64,000 nt of DNA from Hydrogenibacillus schlegelii (GTDB lineage: Bacteria; Bacillota; Bacilli; Thermicanales; DSM-22653). Shown here piece by piece: positions 1-11,003 of the stretch. The stretch is taken from assembly GCF_001653195.1 (NCBI RefSeq), contig NZ_JXBB01000023.1, positions 1-64,000 of the forward strand, given 5' to 3'. Under the pieces are notes generated by a model, which ran no database searches, was not told the origin of the DNA, and saw only the letters and a program-made list of their open reading frames with translations. How positions within the stretch are numbered: the first letter of the stretch is position 1; each line of letters begins with the position of its first letter. The position numbers and the translations under genes are program-made.

Positions 1-161
1 TCTTCCCATCCCCCCCGGTCCCAACAGACGACCAACACCGCCGGCTCCATCCCGGCCCCCTCGGCCGCCCGCCGGTCCCGGAAAGGCCTTCCTCACAGGG
101 CGGGTGCTGTTTAGTTTTCAAGGAACGCGGTGTCGCTCGGATGGGCCGCCTTGCGACGGCA
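1..161 (-). promoter_or_regulatory. rRNA operon leader with boxA-like element
   Basis: Read on the minus strand, positions 127 to 105 give CGTTCCTTGAAAACTAAAC followed by AGC, the boxA-type motif found just upstream of 16S rRNA in Bacillus rrn operons. It lies about 35 bases downstream of a strong promoter. No 16S sequence is visible before the window ends, so only the leader is present. In B. subtilis an rrn operon also follows the lysS region, which supports the reading. Confidence 0.75.
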
Positions 162-167
162 AAGGAT

Positions 168-196
168 AATATATCACGCCCAGCCCGCTTCGTCAA
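168..196 (-). promoter_or_regulatory. Sigma-A promoter of the rRNA operon
   Basis: The minus strand has TTGACG (196-191), a 17-base spacer and TATATT (173-168). An A/T-rich tract at about 209-230 sits where an UP element would be. Transcription would start near 161 and run leftwards through the boxA-like leader. Strength and position fit an rrn promoter. Confidence 0.8.
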
Positions 197-543
197 GGGG
201 CACCGTCTATGTATTTTTTTCATATTTCGCTTGGCGTCTCGGCGAAATGGGCGAAGGCCGCGCTGAACGGGCGAAGGCCTCCGCCGAACGGCCTAGCGCC
301 GCCGACGTTCGGTCCGGACGGCAGGCCGGACGATCCCGACCGAAGGCCCGGTTCTCCGGTCGGCGGATGCGCCCTTCGGAACGCCCGATCTAGGCCAAAT
401 AGATCATTTTTAAATATAAGGTGGCTTTTTCTTGAATTGTTGCGTATAATGTCGACGACGGCGTTCAACACCATCCGGCGTCCGGCGACCGGAGGCTTCC
501 CCGGCGCCGGCGGCGTCGGACCAGACTCCGAAGGGGGATCGTG
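197..543 (+). promoter_or_regulatory. Intergenic region with weak candidate promoter for the L,D-transpeptidase
   Basis: This roughly 350-base gap separates the divergent rrn promoter from the L,D-transpeptidase gene. A TATAAT at 445-450 lies in the most A/T-rich part (about 400-450), but the -35 region 17 bases upstream (TGGCTT) is poor. It is only a candidate start site. I see no convincing gene or RNA here; the short open frames lack ribosome binding sites. Confidence 0.35.
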
Positions 544-2052
544 ATGGCGGCACCGAATTTTGGCCGCGCCGGAAGAGATCGATGGGGAACGTTCCTTTTT
601 GTCTCGGCCTTTGTGTTGGCCGCCCTCCTTTTGGCCTTGGCGATCGACGGCCTCAAACATTCGCTCTTCCCCATCCCGACCGCCGGCCGCGCAGGGACGA
701 CGGAAACTCGACCGGCCGAAACGCCGCCGACGGCGGTCAAAAACGGTCGGACCGCCGGCGTCGACGGAGGCGACGCCATTCAGGAGGCTTCGCCCCCATC
801 CGAAGCCGCCCGGCTCCATCCGAGCGAAGGGAACGCCGGGCCGGCACCGGCCGCACGCCCGGCCGTTTCGGCCGGCCCGGGCGAAAGCGCATCATCGCGC
901 GCCCCGGTCAAAGAAACCGGGGCGAACTCGGCGCCAAGCGGCGGCCCGGCGGCGCCCGGCGCCGGCCGGCCGCCCCAAAGCGGCACGCCGAGCGAAGCGC
1001 ATCGGGCCTCGGCCGCCGGGGAATCGACCGCGCCCCGCCGAACGGAAGACGCCGCGAAGGGCCGGGCCGCCGATGCGGCCAGCGGCAGGGAAACGGCTGA
1101 TCCGGCGTGGCTTTCGGGCGATCGCTTCCGCCTCTCCCACCGGGTGCAGCCGGGGGAGACGTGGTTTTCCCTCGCGCGGACGTATTACGGATCCGACCGG
1201 TTTGCCCGTTATCTGATGGAGCGAAACGGCCGGGCGGACGGCCCCGCCCTTCGCGCCGGCGAGACGGTGCAGATCCCGAACCCGGCGATGTTCTGGCACA
1301 CGGTCGCCGCCGGGGAGACCCTCGCGGCGATCTCGAAGCGTTACTTCGGCACCGTCGCGTACGCGCCGGACATCGCCCGGGCCAACGGCCTGGCGAATCC
1401 CGCCGCCCTTTCTGCCGGAGCGACGCTTCTCCTCCGGCCGCCGAAGCTCCTCGTCCACGTCGTCCGGCCGGGAGAGACGTATGCCGCCTTGAGCCGACGG
1501 TACTTCGGCAGCGAGCGGTACGCCGGTGCGCTTCGGGCCGCCCAGGGGGCAGGGAACGAAACGCTCCGGGCCGGCGATGTGCTCATGGTGCCGCTCGACG
1601 GGGAGCTCCTTCCGGCGTTCGATCGGACGAGCCGGCCGGACGTCTTCCTCGGGGAAATCGGCGTTCCGCTCCCCCTCCGCCTCGTCGTCAAGCGCGAGGC
1701 GAAAGTGCTCTTCGTCTACGAAGGGGACCGGCTCGTCAAAACGTTTCCCATCGCCGTCGGCCGCCTCGGCGATGAGACGCCGGCGGGGGTGTACCGGATC
1801 GTCACCAAGCTGGAACACCCGTATTACCGGGCGAAAAACATCCCCGGCGGCGATCCGCGCAATCCCCTCGGCAGCCACTGGCTCGGCCTCAACGTCCCCG
1901 GGACGGACGGGTCGATTTACGGCCTGCACGGGACGAACGACCCGAGTTCGATCGGCCATAACGCTTCAAGCGGCTGCATCCGCCTGTACAACGACGACGT
2001 CCGATGGCTTTACGAACATCTCCCGCTCGGCACGGAGGTCGAAATCAAATAA
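544..2052 (+). CDS. LysM-repeat L,D-transpeptidase (YkuD family)
   Basis: Predicted cell-wall enzyme that cross-links peptidoglycan through L,D-transpeptidation, or tethers to it. A membrane/signal segment lies at about residues 18-37, followed by a long Pro/Ala/Gly-rich linker to about 180. Three LysM domains follow (about 195-245, 250-300, 303-350), each with the PGET or AGET signature, and then a C-terminal YkuD domain (about 380-502). The catalytic motif is HGT...SSGCIRL with Cys478. ATG at 544 is preferred over GTG at 541 because AAGGGGG at 531-537 gives a 6-base spacing. The gene stands alone with its own terminator. Spore or vegetative wall role is undetermined. Confidence 0.88.
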   Translation: MAAPNFGRAGRDRWGTFLFVSAFVLAALLLALAIDGLKHSLFPIPTAGRAGTTETRPAETPPTAVKNGRTAGVDGGDAIQEASPPSEAARLHPSEGNAGPAPAARPAVSAGPGESASSRAPVKETGANSAPSGGPAAPGAGRPPQSGTPSEAHRASAAGESTAPRRTEDAAKGRAADAASGRETADPAWLSGDRFRLSHRVQPGETWFSLARTYYGSDRFARYLMERNGRADGPALRAGETVQIPNPAMFWHTVAAGETLAAISKRYFGTVAYAPDIARANGLANPAALSAGATLLLRPPKLLVHVVRPGETYAALSRRYFGSERYAGALRAAQGAGNETLRAGDVLMVPLDGELLPAFDRTSRPDVFLGEIGVPLPLRLVVKREAKVLFVYEGDRLVKTFPIAVGRLGDETPAGVYRIVTKLEHPYYRAKNIPGGDPRNPLGSHWLGLNVPGTDGSIYGLHGTNDPSSIGHNASSGCIRLYNDDVRWLYEHLPLGTEVEIK

Positions 2053-2084
2053 CGGGTTGTCCTTTGCTTCACGGAGCCGCCCGA

Positions 2085-2121
2085 AGCGACCGCGTTCACC
2101 GTCGTACGCGGTCGCTTTTTT
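2085..2121 (+). terminator. Intrinsic terminator after the L,D-transpeptidase gene
   Basis: AGCGACCGCG (2085-2094) pairs with CGCGGTCGCT (2107-2116) across a 12-base loop, and a run of T follows to 2121. Confidence 0.85.
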
Positions 2122-2264
2122 GCATCCGGAACGTTTTTCCCATCGGTCTTGGTGATGGTGATCATCCGCAAAATGTATTTCTCATGAAAACAAAATCCCC
2201 CTATCATGAAAACATGGCGCAATCCCCCAAAACGCCAGGAAAAAATTGAAGAGGGAGGTTGGAG

Positions 2265-3332
2265 ATGTTAGAGATGGAACAAAAGACCGCGCCCGCAAAC
2301 GCCCGTCCCGCCGGCGCCGCGCCGGTCGCCCGCCTCGGATGGCTGAAGGGGGTGATCCTCACCCTGTTCATCGCGTATACGGCGACGTCGCTTGCCCGGC
2401 TTCCCGGCGTTTCGGTCATGGGACCGCTCGTCATCGCCATTCTGCTCGGCATGGCCTGGCGCGGCCTGATGGACATCCCCACCGACGCCGCAGCCGGCAT
2501 TCGATTCGCAAGCCAAAAGCTTCTCCGGGCGGGCATCGTCCTGCTCGGCATGCGCCTTTCGCTTTCCGACATCGCCCGCGCCGGCGTAAAGGTCCCGATC
2601 GTCGCGGGGCTTTCGATCGCCGTGGCGATGGGCGTCGCTCTGTGGATCGCCCGGCAGTTGAACGTCGAGCGGCGGCTCGGCATGCTCACCGCCTGCGGCA
2701 CGGCGATCTGCGGCGCCGCCGCCGTCGTCGCCGTCGCCCCGCAGATCAAGGCCAACGAAAGCGAAACGGCCGCCGCCGCGGCCGCCGTGGCGCTGCTCGG
2801 CACGGCGTTTACGCTCCTCGATCTCGCCCTTGTCCCGCTGCTTCCGTGGGGCGCGGCGGCCCAAGGGATGTTTCTCGGCGGCACGCTGCACGAGATCGCC
2901 CACGTCGTCGCGGCGAGCTTTCCGTTCGGCGAAAAGACGGCGGATACGGCGCTCATCGTCAAACTGACGCGCGTCGCCTTGCTCGTCCCGGTCGCCCTCG
3001 CGATCAGCGCCCTGTGGCGCGATTCGCCCCGCGCCGCCGACCGGACGGAAGGCCGTCGGACGCGTTTGGGGAACGTCCCCGTCCCGTGGTTCATTCTCGG
3101 ATTTTTGGGCGTCGCGGTCCTCCATACCTGGTTTTCGGTTCCGGAAGGAGTGAAGACGTCGGCCGTGCAGACGGCGTATTTCCTGCTGGCGATGGCCATG
3201 GCGGGCCTCGGCCTTTCCGCCGACTGGGTGACGCTTCGGCGGCTAGGCACGCGGGCGCTCGCCGTCGGCGGCGGCGCCTCGCTCGCCCTGTCGCTCTTCG
3301 ACGCCTTCCTCGTCAGCTTCCTCCGCCCATGA
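2265..3332 (+). CDS. YeiH-family putative sulfate exporter (UPF0324)
   Basis: Polytopic membrane protein of the YeiH/YhfQ family, 355 residues, with about ten hydrophobic segments beginning at VILTLFIAYTATSLA. The family is annotated as putative sulfate exporters, and the substrate is not settled. Conserved blocks such as ACGTAICGAAAVVAVAPQIKA are visible near residue 145. ATG at 2265 is favoured over TTG at 2259 by GGAGG at 2254-2258. The gene faces a LysR-type regulator, the pairing seen for yeiH/yeiE in enterobacteria, and the two coding regions overlap tail to tail by 90 bases. Confidence 0.82.
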   Translation: MLEMEQKTAPANARPAGAAPVARLGWLKGVILTLFIAYTATSLARLPGVSVMGPLVIAILLGMAWRGLMDIPTDAAAGIRFASQKLLRAGIVLLGMRLSLSDIARAGVKVPIVAGLSIAVAMGVALWIARQLNVERRLGMLTACGTAICGAAAVVAVAPQIKANESETAAAAAAVALLGTAFTLLDLALVPLLPWGAAAQGMFLGGTLHEIAHVVAASFPFGEKTADTALIVKLTRVALLVPVALAISALWRDSPRAADRTEGRRTRLGNVPVPWFILGFLGVAVLHTWFSVPEGVKTSAVQTAYFLLAMAMAGLGLSADWVTLRRLGTRALAVGGGASLALSLFDAFLVSFLRP

Positions 3333-4196
3333 ACGGGCATACGAAAAAAGCGCCTCCGCGCGCGGCGTATGGGCGCCGGTGCGCCAGACGAGATCAAACG
3401 AGCGGGCGAGATCGGCGCCGGCGATCGGCCGCGCGAGGAGCTCGCCGTGGGCGATTTCGCGCCGGGCGGCGAACCGGGAAAGAAGCGATACGCCCAGCCC
3501 GGACATGACCGCTTCCTTGACGGCGGTGTTGCTGCTGAAGACGAGCCGCCGCCGGGGAGAAAGGCCGAATTCGGCGAAGAACCGTTCGACAAAAGCGCGG
3601 GTCCCGGAGCCGTGCTCGCGGACGATCCACGTTCGATCCTTCAGATCGGAGACGGGGATCTCGGCCTGATCCGCGAGCGGATCCCCCGGGGCGACGAGGA
3701 GGGCGAGCGTATCGCGGAGCCACGGTCGGCGCTCGACCCCGGCGCGCTCCACGCGGCCTTCCACAAATCCGACGTCGAGGGCCCCGACGGCCACCTTTTC
3801 CACAATTTCTTCGGTGTTCCCGACCGTCACTTCGATGTCGACGCGCGGGTAGCGGCGCGCGAAGCCGCCGATGAGCCGCGGCAAGACGGACTCCCCGACG
3901 GTCAGACTCGCGCCGATGTGGAGCGGACCCAAAAGCGACGCCTGAAAGCGCTCCAGCTCGGCGACCATGGCGTCGTATTCCGCGAGCAACCGTTTGGCCC
4001 GAGCGTAAAGCGCCTCGCCGGCGGCGGTGGGAACGACTTTGCGCGGGGAACGGGTAAAGAGCTGAACGCCGAACGTCGATTCGAGCTGTTGGATGTGTCC
4101 GCTCACCGCCGGCTGCGTGAGATACAGCCGTTCCGCCGCGCGCGTAAAGTTTTTCAGTTCATAGACGGCCACGAACACTTGAAACGGAAGCATCAT
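3243..4196 (-). CDS. LysR-family transcriptional regulator (YeiE/CysB-like)
   Basis: 317-residue LysR regulator. An N-terminal winged helix-turn-helix (FVAVYELKNFTRAAERLYLT, then QPAVSGHIQQLE) is followed by a periplasmic-binding-protein-like effector domain from about residue 90. The start is ATG at 4196 with GGTGGAG six bases upstream; GTG at 4211 has no ribosome site. It is convergent with the YeiH gene and divergent from a UspA gene only 36 bases away, so it may control either. By analogy to enterobacterial YeiE it likely regulates the exporter. The Arg/Glu-rich C-terminal tail is encoded antisense to the end of the YeiH gene. Confidence 0.85.
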   Translation of the reverse strand: MMLPFQVFVAVYELKNFTRAAERLYLTQPAVSGHIQQLESTFGVQLFTRSPRKVVPTAAGEALYARAKRLLAEYDAMVAELERFQASLLGPLHIGASLTVGESVLPRLIGGFARRYPRVDIEVTVGNTEEIVEKVAVGALDVGFVEGRVERAGVERRPWLRDTLALLVAPGDPLADQAEIPVSDLKDRTWIVREHGSGTRAFVERFFAEFGLSPRRRLVFSSNTAVKEAVMSGLGVSLLSRFAARREIAHGELLARPIAGADLARSFDLVWRTGAHTPRAEALFSYARSWAEEADEEGVEERQGERGAAADGERPRA

Positions 4197-4232
4197 ATCG
4201 TTCTCCACCACGCTTGAAAGGCGGGATGCTCC

Positions 4233-6728
<2,496 letters not shown>

Positions 6729-6833
6729 GCCCATCCCCCTCACCGATCGACGGCGCGCCGGGACGAAAAAAAGAAGCGCACGGAGCGGTCGGCCCGCGGC
6801 GCGCCGGGCATTCCTTTGTCCGGAATTATCGGT

Positions 6834-6862
6834 ATTATATTGGAGGCCTCCGAGGATGTCAA
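6834..6862 (-). promoter_or_regulatory. Perfect-consensus sigma-A promoter of greA-lysS
   Basis: The minus strand has TTGACA (6862-6857), a 17-base spacer and TATAAT (6839-6834), a full match to consensus. The -35 overlaps the last codons and stop of dusB. Transcription would start near 6827, about 100 bases before the greA start. Confidence 0.9.
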
Positions 6863-7866
6863 CGGAAGCTCGCCGCCACCGCTTCGGCCGGCGCCGCGTC
6901 CCGGATCCGCTCCAGGATCGCCCGGAGCGCCGCCGCCGACTCGGCGCGGTTCACCTCGGCCCGAAGGGCCGCGCCGCCCCGGATCCCCCGCAGATACCAG
7001 GCAGCGTGTTTGCGCATCTCCCGCACCGCGACCGCTTCCCCCCTGAGCTCGACAAGCGCCCGGAAGTGCTCGAGGGCCATCGTCGCCTTTTCTCCCGGCG
7101 TCGGCTCCGGGATCAGCTCGCCGGTCTCGAGATAGCGAACGGTCCGGTAGATGAGCCACGGATTGCCGAGGGCCGCCCGGCCGATCATCACCGCGTCGAC
7201 ACCGGTCGTCCGCAGCATTTCGGCGGCCTTTTCCGGCGTGTCGACATCGCCGTTTCCGATGACCGGAATGCCGTACGGCCTAAGCACGTCTTTGACTTCG
7301 GCGATCGCCTCCCAGTCGGCCCGCCCTTCGTACATCTGGGCCCGGGTGCGGCCGTGGACGGCGACCGCCTTTCCGCCGCCTTCGGCGATGGCGAGGGCGA
7401 CCTCCCGGTAGGTGAGGCGATCGGCGTCCCAGCCGAGGCGGATTTTCGCCGTCACCGGGCGCCGGACGGCGGACGTGACCGCCCGGTAAAGGTTGTAGAC
7501 CCGATCCGGCGAAAGGAGCCACCTGGCGCCGGCGTCGAGGCGGTTGATCTTCGGCGCTGGGCAGCCGAGGTTGATGTCGATGATGTCGGCGTCGGTCTCC
7601 GCCTCCACGATCCGGGCCGCCTCAGCGAGCGTGCGGGCGTCGCCGCCGAAGAGCTGGATCGCCACCGGATGTTCTTCCGGGTCGAGGGTGAGCATCGCCC
7701 GCGTCTGGGCGTTCCCGTGAATCAGCCCCACGTCGCTCACCATCTCCGTGTAAATGAGGCCGGCGCCGAACCGTTTCACGATGCGGCGGAAGGCGAGATT
7801 CGTCACGCCGGCCATCGGTGCGAGAACGACGCGATTCGGGATGGTGACGTCGCCGATCATCCACAT
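6859..7866 (-). CDS. dusB: tRNA-dihydrouridine synthase
   Basis: FMN-dependent reductase that makes dihydrouridine in tRNA. 335 residues, TIM-barrel, with LAPMAGVTN at residues 15-23 and catalytic Cys102 in INLGCPAPK. The segment after the Cys, [10 protein letters not shown], departs from the commoner GxGSxLL form. Start ATG 7866 has GGGAGGGG upstream and overlaps the end of folK by ten bases. The folK-dusB-lysS order matches B. subtilis. Confidence 0.93.
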   Translation of the reverse strand: MWMIGDVTIPNRVVLAPMAGVTNLAFRRIVKRFGAGLIYTEMVSDVGLIHGNAQTRAMLTLDPEEHPVAIQLFGGDARTLAEAARIVEAETDADIIDINLGCPAPKINRLDAGARWLLSPDRVYNLYRAVTSAVRRPVTAKIRLGWDADRLTYREVALAIAEGGGKAVAVHGRTRAQMYEGRADWEAIAEVKDVLRPYGIPVIGNGDVDTPEKAAEMLRTTGVDAVMIGRAALGNPWLIYRTVRYLETGELIPEPTPGEKATMALEHFRALVELRGEAVAVREMRKHAAWYLRGIRGGAALRAEVNRAESAAALRAILERIRDAAPAEAVAASFR

Positions 7867-8354
7867 GGTGGTTCCCCTCCCAGCACGCGGCGGATCCGCT
7901 GCGTCCGGACGCCGAAAAGCGCCTCCCGAAGCGGCCGGCCCGTCTTCGGGTGGACCAGATCCGGAGCCAGCTCGACGAGCGGCACGAGGGCGAACGCCCG
8001 TTCCAAAAGCCGCGGATGCGGCACCGTAAGCGACGCCGTCTCGATGACGGCGTCGCCCCAGAGCAGAAGATCGAGATCGATCGTCCGGGGACCGTTCGGC
8101 CGCATCCGCACACGGCCGAGCCCGGCCTCGATGCGAAGGAGCCGCTCGAGCATCGCCGGCGGCGCCTCCGCCGCCGGCACGGCGACGACCTGGTTCCAAT
8201 ACGGCGGCTGATCGACGTCGTAAAGCGGCGCCGTCTCGTAGATCGACGAACAGCGGATGCGGCCGTACGCCGCCCGGAGCGCCGCCCGGGCCCGGGCGAG
8301 GGCCGCCTTCCGGTCGCCGACGTTGGCGCCGAGGCCGATGTACGCCCACCTCAT
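7857..8354 (-). CDS. folK: 6-hydroxymethyl-7,8-dihydropterin pyrophosphokinase
   Basis: Transfers pyrophosphate from ATP to hydroxymethyldihydropterin in folate synthesis. 165 residues. The N-terminal YIGLGANVGDR, the central signature GPRTIDLDLLLWGD (about 92-105) and VPHPRL are all present. It sits 14 bases after folP and overlaps dusB. FolB (dihydroneopterin aldolase), which separates folP and folK in B. subtilis, is missing here. Confidence 0.95.
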   Translation of the reverse strand: MRWAYIGLGANVGDRKAALARARAALRAAYGRIRCSSIYETAPLYDVDQPPYWNQVVAVPAAEAPPAMLERLLRIEAGLGRVRMRPNGPRTIDLDLLLWGDAVIETASLTVPHPRLLERAFALVPLVELAPDLVHPKTGRPLREALFGVRTQRIRRVLGGEPPCG

Positions 8355-8368
8355 CGGTCGATCCCGGG

Positions 8369-9244
8369 CTACGGCGCTCCGACGCCGGGAATCGGCCCTT
8401 CCCCGGAGCCGGTTGCCGCCGCATCGGCCGCTTCGATCGCCGCGACCATCTTGAGCGCCTGGACGGTTTCACAGACGTCATGCGCCCGGACGATCGTGAC
8501 GCCCCGAAGAACGCCGTAGACGGCGACGGCGAGCGAGCCGGCGAGCCGCCGGTCAACCGGGAGGTCGAGGGTAAGCCCGATGACGGACTTCCGGGAGGCG
8601 CCGAGGAGGACGGGGTGGCCGAGGTCGACGATCGCCGGCAGGTGCTTGAGGACGGCGAGGTTTTGCGCATACGTCTTCCCGAAGCCGATCCCCGGATCGA
8701 GGATGACCTGTTCGTCCCGCCCGCCGGCCTGAAGGAGCCGATCAACGCCCCGCAGCAGGTCGGCGCGGATGTCCCCCAGGAGATCGGAATACTCCGGCTC
8801 CCGGCGGTTGTGCATGATGACGACCGGCACCTTCGCCTCCGCGGCGAGGCGGGCCATCGCCGGATCCTGAAGGCCCCAGATGTCGTTGAGGATGTCCGCC
8901 CCGGCGGCGAGGGCCGCTTCGGCGACGGCGGGCTTGGACGTGTCGATCGAGATCGGGACGTCGAGCGCCGCCCGGAGCGCCCGAAGGACCGGAAGCACCC
9001 GCCGGAGCTCTTCCTCCGCCGGCACCGGGGTATGCCCCGGCCGGGTCGACTCGCCGCCGAGGTCGATGATCGCGGCGCCGCAGGCGACCATCGCCCGGGC
9101 GTGCTCGAGCGCCCGCTCGACGGTCGTGTACCGGCCGCCGTCGGAAAACGAATCGGGCGTCACGTTTAAAATCCCCATCACGATCGGGCGGTCGAGCAAA
9201 AGGCGCCGACCGCCGGGCAGCGAAAGCGCCTTCGAGCGCATCAC
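8369..9244 (-). CDS. folP: Dihydropteroate synthase
   Basis: Condenses p-aminobenzoate with dihydropterin pyrophosphate. 291 residues, with GILNVTPDSFSDGG near residue 24, GGESTRPG near 62, and a C-terminal segment around ASRKSVIG. GTG at 9244 is supported by a GTGA overlap with the hslO stop codon and by GGAAGGG seven bases upstream; ATG at 9241 is the alternative. The neighbouring pabA/pabB/pabC genes of B. subtilis are absent from this cluster. Confidence 0.95.
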   Translation of the reverse strand: MMRSKALSLPGGRRLLLDRPIVMGILNVTPDSFSDGGRYTTVERALEHARAMVACGAAIIDLGGESTRPGHTPVPAEEELRRVLPVLRALRAALDVPISIDTSKPAVAEAALAAGADILNDIWGLQDPAMARLAAEAKVPVVIMHNRREPEYSDLLGDIRADLLRGVDRLLQAGGRDEQVILDPGIGFGKTYAQNLAVLKHLPAIVDLGHPVLLGASRKSVIGLTLDLPVDRRLAGSLAVAVYGVLRGVTIVRAHDVCETVQALKMVAAIEAADAAATGSGEGPIPGVGAP

Positions 9245-10155
9245 GTTTCATCCCTTCCTTCCTCGGCCCCCGACCGAACCGCTTCAGCCAGGCGGCGAAG
9301 CGCCGCCGGCGGAAAGGTGTAACGCCGCCGGCAAAAGCCGCAGCGCACCTCGAGGGGCCGGCCGCGGGCGGCTTCCTCCACCAGGGCCTTCGGGCCGAGG
9401 AGGCGAAGCGTCCGGGCGGCCTTCGCTTCCGAGCAGGTGCAGTAAAACCGCACCGGCTCGACCGTCTCCCAATGCCCCGCCTCGCCGACGAGCGCCTGGG
9501 CGGCCGCCTCGGGAAACGGCGTCCGCCGAAGAAGCGTCGTCACCGGCGGCGCCTCCCGAAGCCGCGCTTCGAGAACCTCCAGAATCTCCCCTTCCGCCCC
9601 GGGGAGCGGATGCAGCCAGAAGCCGCCGGCCGCCTCGACGGTGTGGTCGCCGGCGACGAGCACGCCGAGGCCGACCGCCGACGGGATCTGCTCGGACGTC
9701 AGGAGATAGAAAGCGAAGTCTTCCCCGATCTCGCCGCTCACGAGCGGCGCCGTCCCCCGGTACGGCGGTCCGCCGGCGAGCTCCCGGGCGACGACGAGCG
9801 TCCCCCGGCGGCCGACGGCGCCGCCGACGTCGAGCTTGCCGTCAGACCGGGGCGGGAGGTCGATCTCCGGCCGCTCGACGAGTCCCCGGGCGCCGAGGGC
9901 GCCGTCCGGCAGGCGAAAGGCATCGGCGACGACCCGTCCGAGGGGGCCGTCGCCGGCGATGAGGAGGTGGATCGCGTCGGCCGTTTTCGTCCCGGCGGCG
10001 TAGAGTACCGCCGCCGCCATCGCCCGGCCGAGGGCGGCCGACGCCGTCGGCCGGGTCTCGACGTGCCGCGCCGCCTCCCGCACCGTCTCCGTCAGGCGGA
10101 GAACGAAGAGGCGCACCCGGCCGTCCAGGGCCAGTCCGCGGTAGAGGGCATCCAT
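9241..10155 (-). CDS. hslO: Hsp33 redox-regulated chaperone
   Basis: Cytoplasmic holdase activated by oxidative unfolding. 304 residues. The C-terminal zinc/redox switch is complete: CxC at Cys239/Cys241 and CxxC at Cys272/Cys275. Start ATG 10155 has AAGGAGA six bases upstream. It follows coaX by 11 bases, as in B. subtilis, and overlaps folP by four bases. Confidence 0.95.
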   Translation of the reverse strand: MDALYRGLALDGRVRLFVLRLTETVREAARHVETRPTASAALGRAMAAAVLYAAGTKTADAIHLLIAGDGPLGRVVADAFRLPDGALGARGLVERPEIDLPPRSDGKLDVGGAVGRRGTLVVARELAGGPPYRGTAPLVSGEIGEDFAFYLLTSEQIPSAVGLGVLVAGDHTVEAAGGFWLHPLPGAEGEILEVLEARLREAPPVTTLLRRTPFPEAAAQALVGEAGHWETVEPVRFYCTCSEAKAARTLRLLGPKALVEEAARGRPLEVRCGFCRRRYTFPPAALRRLAEAVRSGAEEGRDET

Positions 10156-10166
10156 CGTCCGTCTCC

Positions 10167-10958
10167 TTACGGCGAACCTCCCGGCGGCGACGACGCCGCA
10201 TTGAGGTCGTAGATGCGTTTGAGTCCTTTGAGGGTGAGCTGCGGATCGTAGACGTCGATCCGCTTCGTCGAACGGGCAAACGGCTCCGCCAGCCCGCCGG
10301 TGGCGACGACGGTCGGCGGCACCGAAAAGCGCCGCTTCAGCCGTTCGATCATCCCTTCGACGAGGGAGAGGTAGCCGTAGAAGAGCCCCGACTGAAGCGC
10401 CTCGACGGTGTTTTTCCCGACGACGTCCGGCGGCGGCACCAGCTCGACCTTCGGCAGTTTGGCGGCATTCTGGACGAGGGCCTCCATCGCCACCATCACC
10501 CCCGGCGCGATGACGCCGCCGCGGTACGTGCCGGTTTCGTCGATCAAACAAAAGGTCGTCGCCGTGCCGAAGTCGACGACGATGAGCGGGGGACCGTAGT
10601 GGTGCACCGCCGCGACGGCGTTCGTCACCCGGTCGGCGCCGAGCTCCCGGGGGTTGTCGATCTGGATCTTGAGCCCCGTCCGGATGCCCGGGCCGACGAT
10701 GAGGGGCGCGACGCCGAAGGCGCGGACGATGAACCGCTCGATCTCCGGCATGACCGGCGGCACGACGCTCGAGACGATGACGCCGGTGACGTCCTCCGAG
10801 CGAAGCCCCGCTTCGGCAAAAAGCTGGCGAAAGAGGAGGCCCCATTCGTCGGCCGTCCGGCGCCGGTCCGTCTGAAGGCGCCACTGGTGTCGAAGGGCTT
10901 CGCCGTCGAAAACGCCGGCGACGACGTTCGTGTTGCCGATGTCGAGGGCAAGGAGCAT
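10167..10958 (-). CDS. coaX: Type III pantothenate kinase
   Basis: First committed step of coenzyme A synthesis; phosphorylates pantothenate. 263 residues of the ASKHA fold, with the N-terminal phosphate loop LLALDIGNTNVVAG, the DNPRELGADRV block near 106 and DFGTATT near 129. The open frame extends further upstream, but ATG 10958 begins directly at the conserved MLLALD and has GGAGGTG upstream. It lies 45 bases after ftsH. Confidence 0.95.
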   Translation of the reverse strand: MLLALDIGNTNVVAGVFDGEALRHQWRLQTDRRRTADEWGLLFRQLFAEAGLRSEDVTGVIVSSVVPPVMPEIERFIVRAFGVAPLIVGPGIRTGLKIQIDNPRELGADRVTNAVAAVHHYGPPLIVVDFGTATTFCLIDETGTYRGGVIAPGVMVAMEALVQNAAKLPKVELVPPPDVVGKNTVEALQSGLFYGYLSLVEGMIERLKRRFSVPPTVVATGGLAEPFARSTKRIDVYDPQLTLKGLKRIYDLNAASSPPGGSP

Positions 10959-11003
10959 CCGCGTCCCACCTCCGGCAAGCTTGGGCGCATCCGCCACCCG
11001 GCG

